Below are positions 1-7,365 of a DNA stretch of 64,000 bases, piece after piece. The translations under genes were made by a program, and so were the position numbers. The notes beneath the pieces were generated by a model. The model saw only the letters and a program-made list of their open reading frames with translations. It made no database searches and had not been told where the DNA came from. The number at the start of each line of letters is the position of its first letter. The stretch's first letter is position 1. This DNA comes from Nonomuraea sp. NBC_00507 (lineage in GTDB: Bacteria > Actinomycetota > Actinomycetes > Streptosporangiales > Streptosporangiaceae), in assembly GCF_036013525.1 (NCBI RefSeq), contig NZ_CP107853.1, positions 1,860,001-1,924,000 of the forward strand, written 5' to 3'.

Positions 1-1236
1 GCCGACGTGGAGGTGCTGCCCGGCCTGCGTACCCAGATATGGGGATATGGCGGGAAGTTTCCTGGGCCGACCATCGAGGCACGCAGCGGTCGTAGGACCG
101 TCGTGAAGCTGATCAACCAGCTCGGCGCGCCGACCGTCCTGCACCTGCACGGCGGCCACACGCCGCCCGAGTCCGACGGCTTCCCGACGGACCTGGTGGC
201 GCCCGGGGGCGCGCGCGAGTACGTGTTCCCGCTGGAACAGCGGGCGGCCACGCTCTGGTACCACGATCACCGCATGGACTACACCGGGCCGCAGGTATGG
301 CGCGGGCTGGCCGGCATGTTCCTGGTGCGCGACGACGAGGAGGAGGCACTGCCGCTGCCCGCCGGGGAACGCGATCTGCCGCTGCTGATCAGTGACCGGT
401 CGTTCGCCGCCGACGGCACCCTGCTCTACCCGGCGCTGGGCGACCGGCCGGGGGTTCAGGAGGGGTACATGGGCGGCGTGCTCGGCGACGTGATCCTGGT
501 CAACGGGGCGCCGTGGCCGGAGCTGCGCGTGGCCAGGGCTCGTTACCGGCTGCGGTTGTGCAACGGGTCCAATGCGCGGGCGTACGAGCTGGCCACCGGC
601 GGCCCGATGATCCAGATCGGCAGCGACGGCGGCCTGCTCAGCGCCCCGCGTACGGTGCGGCAGCTCCGCCTGTCCCCGGGAGAGCGTGCGGACGTGGTCG
701 TCGACTTCTCCGCCTACAAGCTCGGCCAGTACGTCGAGCTGCGGAACCTGGCGGGGGAGGGCGCGCAGGCGCGGGTGATGCGATTCGCGGTGGACCGCGA
801 CGAGGCCGACGACTCGGCCGTGCCGCAGCGGCTGTCCACCGTCGAGGCGCTCGACCCGGGCAAGGCCACGGTGACGCGCGACTTCGAGTTCAGCAGCGGC
901 AGCATGCACGGCGGCACCGGCTGGCTGATCAACGGCCGGCCGTTCGACCCGAAGCGCATGGAGGCCAGGCCCAAGCTCGGCGACGTCGAGGTCTGGCGGC
1001 TGACCAGCGACGTGGCGCACCCGGTGCACCTGCACCTCGACCACTTCCAGGTGGTGTCGGTCAACGGCGAGCGGCCGGCCGGGCCGCCGGAGTGGAAGGA
1101 CACCGTCGAGCTGCGTGACGCGCAGACCGTCGAGATCGTCACCAGGTTCACCGGTTATCGGGGGCGCTACGTGCTGCACTGCCACAACCTCGAGCACGAG
1201 GACATGGCGATGATGGCGAGTTTCGAAGTCGTATGA
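1..1236 (+). CDS. Multicopper oxidase, 5' partial
   Basis: The reading frame is open from the first base, so the true start lies upstream of the window. The protein carries all four copper-ligand motifs of three-domain laccase/CotA/bilirubin-oxidase-type enzymes: HLHGGH (about residue 46 of the visible part), WYHDH (84-88), HPVHLHLDHF (about 345) and HCHNLEHEDMAMM near the C-terminus. These bind the type 1 copper and the trinuclear type 2/3 cluster, so electron transfer from a substrate to O2 should be intact. The methionine after the last motif is the usual axial ligand of T1 copper. Any signal peptide would be outside the window. Its stop overlaps the start region of the next gene, suggesting co-transcription. 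The physiological substrate cannot be read from the sequence. Confidence 0.93.
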   Translation, partial: ADVEVLPGLRTQIWGYGGKFPGPTIEARSGRRTVVKLINQLGAPTVLHLHGGHTPPESDGFPTDLVAPGGAREYVFPLEQRAATLWYHDHRMDYTGPQVWRGLAGMFLVRDDEEEALPLPAGERDLPLLISDRSFAADGTLLYPALGDRPGVQEGYMGGVLGDVILVNGAPWPELRVARARYRLRLCNGSNARAYELATGGPMIQIGSDGGLLSAPRTVRQLRLSPGERADVVVDFSAYKLGQYVELRNLAGEGAQARVMRFAVDRDEADDSAVPQRLSTVEALDPGKATVTRDFEFSSGSMHGGTGWLINGRPFDPKRMEARPKLGDVEVWRLTSDVAHPVHLHLDHFQVVSVNGERPAGPPEWKDTVELRDAQTVEIVTRFTGYRGRYVLHCHNLEHEDMAMMASFEVV

Positions 1237-1247
1237 AAGGGATCGGC

Positions 1248-1619
1248 ATGCCTATCGACCTGGCGGAGCGTTTCCACGCCTTCCTCACCGAGGTGCCTCA
1301 TGAACTGGGCCTGGGGAACGAGGACGCCGCCGCCATCATCGACCGCTACTACGTGCCCGAGATCGAGTACTGGAACGACGGCATCTGCCTCGACCGCCGG
1401 CGCCTGATCGACCACGTGAAGCCGGCCCGCAAGAACGCGGTGGGCCTGCGGATCGAGGTGCACGAAAGCCTCGTGGGCGAGGACGTGGCCGCGGCGCGCT
1501 ACACGATGGACGCGGTCATGCGCCAAGGCAAGACGATCACGATGGAGATCTACCTGTTCGCACGGTACGCCCCCGACGGGCGCATCCGCCGGGTCGACTC
1601 GATCACCCGCACCGTGTGA
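1248..1619 (+). CDS. SnoaL-like / NTF2-fold protein
   Basis: A 123-residue protein with the size and pattern of the SnoaL/NTF2-like superfamily: an N-terminal helix, a conserved YYVPEIEYWND segment, and a C-terminal run of beta strands ending in a basic VDSITRTV tail. I choose the ATG at 1248 because AAAGGGA sits 6-10 nt upstream; an ATG at 1233 overlapping the oxidase stop is the alternative. Members of this fold include polyketide cyclases, ketosteroid isomerases and many uncharacterised small-molecule binders. The tight linkage to the multicopper oxidase suggests a shared pathway, but no specific reaction can be assigned. Confidence 0.75.
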   Translation: MPIDLAERFHAFLTEVPHELGLGNEDAAAIIDRYYVPEIEYWNDGICLDRRRLIDHVKPARKNAVGLRIEVHESLVGEDVAAARYTMDAVMRQGKTITMEIYLFARYAPDGRIRRVDSITRTV

Positions 1620-1625
1620 TCCGTA

Positions 1626-1661
1626 TGGACCGTCCAGCGGACGGCGCTCACAATCAGGGCC
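1626..1661 (+). promoter_or_regulatory. Candidate leaderless promoter of the molybdenum hydroxylase gene
   Basis: TGGACC (1626-1631), a 17-nt spacer and CACAAT (1649-1654) precede the ATG at 1662 by exactly 7 nt, so transcription could start at the initiation codon. A short dyad, CCGTCC-agc-GGACGG (1630-1644), lies in the spacer and could be an operator. No Shine-Dalgarno sequence is visible. Pattern-based only. Confidence 0.35.
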
Positions 1662-3974
1662 ATGGGAGACGCATATGTCGGCGCCAGGACGCCGCGCAGG
1701 GAAGACGCCAGGCTGCTGACCGGCCGCGGCAGGTACGTCGGCAACATCAGCCTGCCGGACGCCGCGCACGCGTACGTCGTCCGCAGCCCCATCGCCCACG
1801 GCCGGCTGCTCAGCTGTGACACCAAGGCGGCAGCGGCGGCCGACGGCGTGCTCGACGTGATCGTCCCGGCCGACGCCGCCGGCATGCGTCTGCCCTGCGT
1901 CAGCGTGGCGCCCGGCCAGCCGATCACGGAGTACCCGGTGCTGGACGCGGCGATCAGGTACGTCGGCCAGCCGCTCGTCCTCGTCGTCGCCCGCACGCCC
2001 GAGGCCGCCAGAGACGCCGCCGACCTGGTCGAGCTGGAGCTCGATGAGCTGCCTGCCGTGGCAGACATGGAGCGGGCACTGGAGGGCGACGCCCCGCTGC
2101 TCTACCCCGACTGGGGTACGAACGTCCTCACCGACTTCACGCTCGGCGACGCCGACTGCGCGGCGGCCGTCGAGGCGGCCGAGCACGTGGTGGAGATGAC
2201 GGTCCGGATGGGCCGGGTCTCGCCGCACCCGATGGAGCCGCGTGGTGTGGTGGCCTCCTACGCCGGCGACGAGCTGACCGTCCACACCTCCACCCAGTCG
2301 CCGCACCACGCCCGCGAGCAGCTGGCGGACGCGCTCGGGCTGACCCACGACCGGGTACGCGTGATCGGCGGCGACATCGGCGGCGGGTTCGGCGGCAAGG
2401 AGCACGTCTACCCCGACGAAGTGCTCATCTGCCTGGCCGCCATCCGCCTGGGCCGCCCCGTGTCCTGGATGGAGTCGCCCGGCGACCGCCTGCTGGCCAC
2501 GCTCCCCGCGCGGGCCGCCGTGCACCGGGGGCGGCTGGCGCTCGATGGCGAAGGGCGGTTCGTGGCGCTGCAGGTGGATGTGCTCGGCGACATCGGCGCC
2601 CACCCGTCGAACGTGGGCGTCTCGACCGCCGCGGTGACGGCCACGTTGTTGCCGGGGCCGTACCGGTTCGACCGGGTCGCGGTGCGGGTGCGCGGCGTCG
2701 TCACCACCACCACGCCGACCGGCTCCTACCGGGGCTTCGGCCAGCCCGAGGGCACTCTGACCAGGGAGCGGCTGATCGACGAGGCGGCTCGCCGGCTGGG
2801 GATCGACCGGATCGAGCTGCGGCTGCGTAACATGATCGAGCCCGGCGAGCTGCCGTACATGACGCGCGTCCACGTGCCCTACGACTCAGGCGACTATCCC
2901 CGTGCTCTGCGGACGCTCCACCACCTGGCCATGCTGCCCGAGAAGGATGACGGGCGCAGGCGGGGGATCGGGTACTCCTGCCACGTGGAGACCACCGGCA
3001 TGGGCCCGTCAATGGAGCTCAAGGCCACGGGTTTCCTGGCCGGCGGCTACGAGACGGCGGTCCTGCGCATGGAGCAGGACGGGTCCGTGGTCGTGACGTC
3101 CGGGGTGGTGCCGATCGGGCAGGGCATCGAGACGGCGCTGGCCCAGCTGGCCGCCGACCGGACGGGGGTGCCCATCGAACGCGTGCGGGTGGTCATGGGG
3201 GACACGGCTTCGACGCCGTACTCGGGGATCGGCTCGATCGCCAGCCGCGCGCTGACCGTCGGCGGCGCGGCGGTCACCCAGGCCGCCGACCTGCTGCGCG
3301 ACAAGCTCGTGGCCATCGCCGCGCATCGGCTGGAGGCGGCGCCCGCGGACCTGGAGATCGCCGACGGAGCCGTACGCGTAAAGGGCGATCCGCAGGCGGC
3401 CGTGACGCTGCGCGACCTGGCCACGTCCGCGTGGCGCGGGTGGGACCTGCCGGAGGGGGTCACGCCGGGTCTGGAGGAACGGGCCAGCTACGACCCGGCC
3501 GCCTACACCTACGCGTACGGGGCGCACGCGGCGGCCGTGGCCGTCGACCCGGAGACCGGGGCGGTGGAGGTGGAGCGCTACTGGGTGGTCAACGACGCCG
3601 GCGTGCTGGTCAACCCGGCGGTGGTGGAGGGCCAGATCCACGGCGGCGTGGCCCAGGGCATCGGGGAGGCGCTGACCGAGGAGATCGTCTACACCGAGAA
3701 CGGCCAGCCGATCGTCGACTACCTCCTGCCGACCACAAGGGAGATCCCGGACATCCAGGTGGTGATGCTGGAGACGCCCTCGCCGATCACGCCCGGCGGC
3801 ATGAAGGGCGTCGGCGAGGCCGGCACGATCGGCCCGCCCGCCGCCATCGCCAACGCGGTCGCGGCCGCGCTCCCCGAGATCGCCGACAAGATCACCGACG
3901 TGCCGCTGACTCCGTCGGGGCTGTGGTCCCTGCTGGAGGTGTCGCAGGCCCAAAGCTGGGCACGGAACGCCTGA
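1662..3974 (+). CDS. Xanthine dehydrogenase/CoxL-family molybdopterin-binding subunit
   Basis: A 770-residue large subunit of the molybdenum hydroxylase family (xanthine dehydrogenase, aldehyde oxidase, CO dehydrogenase CoxL). Seen directly: GGDIGGGFGGKE (about residue 240) of the molybdopterin-cytosine-dinucleotide site, the active-site loop TGSYRGFGQPE (about 355), GIGSIASR, and near the end KGVGEAGTIGPP (about 715), whose glutamate is the catalytic base in this family. The loop is neither AYxCSFR of form I CO dehydrogenase nor AYRGAGR of form II, so oxidation of an aldehyde or N-heterocycle is more likely than CO. The expected FAD (CoxM-like) and [2Fe-2S] (CoxS-like) subunits are not adjacent, so it is an orphan here. 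Partners may lie elsewhere in the genome. Confidence 0.88.
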   Translation: MGDAYVGARTPRREDARLLTGRGRYVGNISLPDAAHAYVVRSPIAHGRLLSCDTKAAAAADGVLDVIVPADAAGMRLPCVSVAPGQPITEYPVLDAAIRYVGQPLVLVVARTPEAARDAADLVELELDELPAVADMERALEGDAPLLYPDWGTNVLTDFTLGDADCAAAVEAAEHVVEMTVRMGRVSPHPMEPRGVVASYAGDELTVHTSTQSPHHAREQLADALGLTHDRVRVIGGDIGGGFGGKEHVYPDEVLICLAAIRLGRPVSWMESPGDRLLATLPARAAVHRGRLALDGEGRFVALQVDVLGDIGAHPSNVGVSTAAVTATLLPGPYRFDRVAVRVRGVVTTTTPTGSYRGFGQPEGTLTRERLIDEAARRLGIDRIELRLRNMIEPGELPYMTRVHVPYDSGDYPRALRTLHHLAMLPEKDDGRRRGIGYSCHVETTGMGPSMELKATGFLAGGYETAVLRMEQDGSVVVTSGVVPIGQGIETALAQLAADRTGVPIERVRVVMGDTASTPYSGIGSIASRALTVGGAAVTQAADLLRDKLVAIAAHRLEAAPADLEIADGAVRVKGDPQAAVTLRDLATSAWRGWDLPEGVTPGLEERASYDPAAYTYAYGAHAAAVAVDPETGAVEVERYWVVNDAGVLVNPAVVEGQIHGGVAQGIGEALTEEIVYTENGQPIVDYLLPTTREIPDIQVVMLETPSPITPGGMKGVGEAGTIGPPAAIANAVAAALPEIADKITDVPLTPSGLWSLLEVSQAQSWARNA

Positions 3975-4035
3975 ACAGCTGACCACGCTGGCGCGCCACC
4001 GCCCGCCCGAGCAGGCCAGGCTCAGAGCGCAGGCC

Positions 4036-4230
4036 GTGCTCGCCGCGGTGGCCGAGCAGGACCCGGAGCTGGTGGCCAGGTTGCACATTCCGGAGCAGGT
4101 GCGCGGCCTGTTCCGGCCACCGGCACGCGCGACGTCCGCGGACGCCGTGACCGCGCTGGACGTGGAGCTGGCGAACAGGGTGGACGAGGTCATCGAGGAG
4201 ATGGGCGCGGGCATCGGCGGTCCTTCATGA
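4036..4230 (+). CDS. Small hypothetical ORF or gene remnant
   Basis: A 64-codon frame starting at GTG. It reads as a helical, charged protein (EQDPELVARLHIPEQVRG, then a stretch rich in acidic residues around VDEVIEEMGAG), and the same frame stays open upstream to about 3960 without a good start codon. Codon-position GC bias looks coding, but no ribosome binding site or recognised domain supports an independent gene. It may be the 3' remnant of a deleted gene behind the molybdenum hydroxylase. Function unknown. Confidence 0.35.
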   Translation: MLAAVAEQDPELVARLHIPEQVRGLFRPPARATSADAVTALDVELANRVDEVIEEMGAGIGGPS

Positions 4231-4399
4231 CGCCTCGGCTCGGGGCCGCTCAAAAAGAATGGCGATTTTCTTGCTGAAGATTCGACCCAAACGGCTTTCT
4301 CGTGCGTACAAGTTTCGACAGCCGCGTACGGCAACCGAGAGGCAGGCACTCTTGTTGAACCAGACGCGCATTCGCTGCCCCGCACCGGAAAGAGAAGCC

Positions 4400-4867
4400 A
4401 TGACCACGCTGCGGTCCGCTCCCCAGAGCAGGATGCAGTACGTATGGCCGCTGCGCGAGGACGCCCGGACGGTCGGTCACGCACGAGCGATCATTCGTAC
4501 GGAATTAGTGTCCCTTGCCCTTTCCGCTGATGTCATCGATGACGCTGTGCTCATGGTGAGTGAATTGGTGACAAATGCCTTCATGTACGGCGACGCCCCC
4601 TACGAACTGATGCTTCACGTGGACGCCAAAGAGATCATGTGCGTCGTCGTGGACAGCAGCCCGATCCTCCCCGCCCCGGCGCCTGACGACTTGAGCGCCG
4701 AGCACGGCCGCGGCCTGCGCATCATCGCCCGGCTCTCCGACGGTTTCTACGGCTGTCACCCCCAGCGTTACGCCACCCACCCGGACCTGGTCGGCAAGGC
4801 CACCTGGTTCGCCCTGCCCCGCGACGGCCTCCAGGCCAACGTGGTGCCGATCAGACCCGGGACGTGA
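4400..4867 (+). CDS. ATP-binding anti-sigma-factor-like HATPase
   Basis: A 155-residue single-domain GHKL ATPase resembling the RsbW/SpoIIAB serine kinases that are abundant in actinomycetes. The N-box is VSELVTNAFMYG (about residue 53) and the lid/G2 region is EHGRGLRIIARLSDGF (about 102). I start at the ATG at 4400 because GGAAAGAGA lies just upstream; the open frame extends back to 4259 but that part does not resemble the family. Such proteins usually sequester a sigma factor or phosphorylate an anti-anti-sigma partner. No STAS-domain or sigma-factor gene is adjacent, so its partner is unknown. Confidence 0.85.
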   Translation: MTTLRSAPQSRMQYVWPLREDARTVGHARAIIRTELVSLALSADVIDDAVLMVSELVTNAFMYGDAPYELMLHVDAKEIMCVVVDSSPILPAPAPDDLSAEHGRGLRIIARLSDGFYGCHPQRYATHPDLVGKATWFALPRDGLQANVVPIRPGT

Positions 4868-4873
4868 ACGGCC

Positions 4874-4894
4874 CCGCGCCCAGGCCGGGCGCGG
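4874..4894. terminator. Bidirectional hairpin between convergent genes
   Basis: CCGCGCCC (4874-4881) and GGGCGCGG (4887-4894) form a perfect 8-bp GC stem with a 5-nt loop. It lies between the convergent HATPase and MFS genes. There is no U-tract, as is common for actinobacterial stem-loop terminators. Confidence 0.55.
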
Positions 4895-4907
4895 TGGTCA
4901 AGCGGGG

Positions 4908-6290
4908 TCAGTGGTGATCAGGGCGGCGCGTGGCGCGGACGGCGGCCAGGACGAGGAGGCCGGCCACCAGGCCGATGATCGCGCTCGCCCGGTAGACGTC
5001 ATTCAGCGCCACGTACGCCGCCGCGTCGGCCCGGTACAGCAGGCCGAGGGCGGCGATGCCGAGCGCGTACCCGAGCTGCCTGACTGTGTTCACGGCGCCG
5101 GCCGCCATGCCCGCGCGCGGCGGCGGGGCGAACGCCATGGCGGCGGAGCTGAGCGACGGCACGGCCAGGCCCACGCCGACCCCCGTCACCACCAGTCCAG
5201 GCGCCAGCGCGGTCCAGCCGGTGTCCGGACCCAGCGTGCCCTGCAGGAACGCGCCCGCCCCGATCAGCAGCAGCCCGCCGCCGACGGCGGCACGCGGCGA
5301 CAGCCCCGGGAACAGTCGTGCGCCGCCGATCGAGACCACCAGGGACGTCACGGCCATCGGGGACAGCGCCACGCCCGCCGCCACGGGCCCGAGCCCGAGG
5401 TCCTGCTGCAACCAGAGTGAGGTGAAGGCCAGGCATGCGAACGCGGCCGGCATGAGCAGCCCAGCCCCGGCCAGGATCCCGCTGAACGAACGATCGGCGA
5501 ACAACCGCAGGTCCAGCATGGGCCGGTCGCTACGCGTCTCGGTGACGAGGAACGCCACCAGCGCCACGACGGCCACGCCCAGCGGCGCCAGCGTCCGCAC
5601 CGCCGTCCATCCGTGCTCCCCGGCCTCGATCAGCCCGTACGTGAGCGCGCCCACCGCCACCGTGAACGTCACCATCCCCGCCCAGTCGAGCCGCCCGCCG
5701 CCGGGCAGGCGCGACTCGCTCACGGCCCGCAGCGTGAGCCAGGCCGCGACCAGGCTGATGGGCAGGTTGACGAGGAAGATCGCCCGCCAGTGCAGGTGCT
5801 CGGTGAGCAGGCCGCCGAGCACGGGTGCGAGGGCGGCGGCGGCCCCGTTGACACCACCCCACACGCCGAAGGCGATGCCACGCTGCCTGCCGTGGTACGT
5901 GGAGCTGATGAGGGCGAGCGTGGTGGCCATCATGGCCGCCCCGCCCGCGCCCTGGACTACGCGGGCCGCCAGCAGCAGGCCGCCGCTGGGCGCGAGCCCG
6001 CACGCGAGCGAGGCCAGCGCGAACACGGCCAGCGCCACCAGGTAGACCTTGCGTCGTCCCGCGTGGTCGGCGAAGGACCCGGCGGCCAGCAGCAGTGCCG
6101 CCAGCGCGAGCGCATAGCCGTCCAGCAACCACTGCGCACCGGTGAACGACATGTGGAGGTCGGAGGCGATCGGGGGCAGGGCGACCATGACGATGGTCAC
6201 GTCCACGAGCAGCATGAACGCGCCCAGGCAGGCGGCCGCCAACGGCTGCCAGCTCGTGGTCGTCTCCGAGGTCTGTGTTGTCTGCGTCAT
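4908..6290 (-). CDS. DHA2-family (EmrB/QacA) MFS exporter
   Basis: A 460-residue hydrophobic protein with 14-TM drug:H+ antiporter architecture. Visible signatures are AQWLLDGYALALAALLLAAG in TM2, the loop 2-3 motif ADHAGRRKVYL, and LHWRAIFLVNLPIS, typical of the DHA2 subfamily. Start at the ATG at 6290; a GTG three codons earlier is possible. It is transcribed away from an Lrp/AsnC-type regulator across about 100 bp, the usual arrangement of an exporter and its own regulator. It probably extrudes a small amphipathic or toxic compound, identity unknown. Confidence 0.88.
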   Translation of the reverse strand: MTQTTQTSETTTSWQPLAAACLGAFMLLVDVTIVMVALPPIASDLHMSFTGAQWLLDGYALALAALLLAAGSFADHAGRRKVYLVALAVFALASLACGLAPSGGLLLAARVVQGAGGAAMMATTLALISSTYHGRQRGIAFGVWGGVNGAAAALAPVLGGLLTEHLHWRAIFLVNLPISLVAAWLTLRAVSESRLPGGGRLDWAGMVTFTVAVGALTYGLIEAGEHGWTAVRTLAPLGVAVVALVAFLVTETRSDRPMLDLRLFADRSFSGILAGAGLLMPAAFACLAFTSLWLQQDLGLGPVAAGVALSPMAVTSLVVSIGGARLFPGLSPRAAVGGGLLLIGAGAFLQGTLGPDTGWTALAPGLVVTGVGVGLAVPSLSSAAMAFAPPPRAGMAAGAVNTVRQLGYALGIAALGLLYRADAAAYVALNDVYRASAIIGLVAGLLVLAAVRATRRPDHH

Positions 6291-6386
6291 GACGACCACA
6301 GTCGGGCCTGGTGCGGATATTCATCGGGAAGATTGCTGGATGTGGTGCTTTTCCGTACCGGATAGCCTGTGCTGGTGGAAAACATC

Positions 6387-7358
6387 ATGCTGGACGATGT
6401 CGACCGCGGGTTGATGCATGCCCTGCAGGTGGACGGGCGGGCGTCGTTCAGCCGCATCGGCGAGGTGCTCGGCGTGTCCGACCAGCGGGTGGCGCGCCGC
6501 TACCGGCGGCTGCGCTCCACCGGCATGTTGCGTGTCGTCGGCGTCGTGGACGGGCGGCGCCTCGGCTACGAGTCGTGGTCGATCAGGCTGCGCTGCACCC
6601 CCGACGCCGCCGTCTCGATCGCCCAGGCACTCGCACGGCGATCCGACACCTTCTGGGTGCACCTGCTGTCCGGCGGCACGGAGATCTCCTGCGGCGCGCT
6701 CCAGCGCACAGCGAGCGAGCGCGAGTCACTGCTGCTCAACAAGCTCGCCAGGACGAACCGGGTGTTGTCGGTGACCGCGCACCGGACCCTGCACATGTTC
6801 GTCGGCGGGCGGATCGGCTGGACCGCCCTGGCCGCGCTGACCTCCGGCCAGGTGGAGCACCTGGCCGCCGGGCGGGTCTACACCAGGCGGGGTGACGGCG
6901 AGCCGGTCGTGCTCGGCCCCGGGGACGAGGCGTTGTTCGAGGCGCTGTCGCAGGACGGCAGGGCGGGCCATGCCGACCTGGCGGCCGTGACCGGCTGGTC
7001 GGAGTCGACGGTCAGACGCCGCATGGAGCACCTGTGTGCGGCCGGCGCGTTGTTCTTCGACATGGACGTGCTGCCCACGCTGCTGGACTACCAGGTGGAG
7101 GCGCAGCTGTGGATGTCGGTGCCGCCGGCCGAGCTGGACGCGACCGGGCGGGCCCTCGCCAGGCATCCGGAGGTGGCGTACGCGGGCGCGACCACGGGCC
7201 CCAACAACCTGATGGCCAGCGTCGTGTGCCGCGACGACGCGGCGTTCTACCGCTACCTCACCGAGAGCCTGGGCGCGCTGCCCGCGATCAGGCACCTCGA
7301 GACCGCGCCGATCATCAGGACGATCAAGCGGGCCGGGGCCCTGCTGCCCACGCGATAA
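6387..7358 (+). CDS. Lrp/AsnC regulator with two tandem HTH-RAM modules
   Basis: A 323-residue protein about twice the normal Lrp/AsnC length. Module 1: an AsnC-type winged helix at the N-terminus (DDVDRGLMHALQVDGRASF, then SDQRVARRYRRLR) followed by an effector-binding RAM-like region. Module 2: a second helix-turn-helix beginning DEALFEALSQDGRAGHADLA with STVRRRMEHL, then a second ligand domain ending RHLETAPIIRTIKRAG. Start ATG at 6387; in-frame GTGs at 6369 and 6375 are alternatives. It is divergent from the MFS exporter and likely controls it. The ligand is unknown, though amino acids are typical for the family. Confidence 0.87.
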   Translation: MLDDVDRGLMHALQVDGRASFSRIGEVLGVSDQRVARRYRRLRSTGMLRVVGVVDGRRLGYESWSIRLRCTPDAAVSIAQALARRSDTFWVHLLSGGTEISCGALQRTASERESLLLNKLARTNRVLSVTAHRTLHMFVGGRIGWTALAALTSGQVEHLAAGRVYTRRGDGEPVVLGPGDEALFEALSQDGRAGHADLAAVTGWSESTVRRRMEHLCAAGALFFDMDVLPTLLDYQVEAQLWMSVPPAELDATGRALARHPEVAYAGATTGPNNLMASVVCRDDAAFYRYLTESLGALPAIRHLETAPIIRTIKRAGALLPTR

Positions 7359-7365
7359 TCGGGGC

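Noticed and set aside
1662..3974. Carbon monoxide dehydrogenase large subunit.
   Set aside because: The active-site loop lacks both the AYxCSFR and AYRGAGR signatures and no CoxM/CoxS partners are adjacent.
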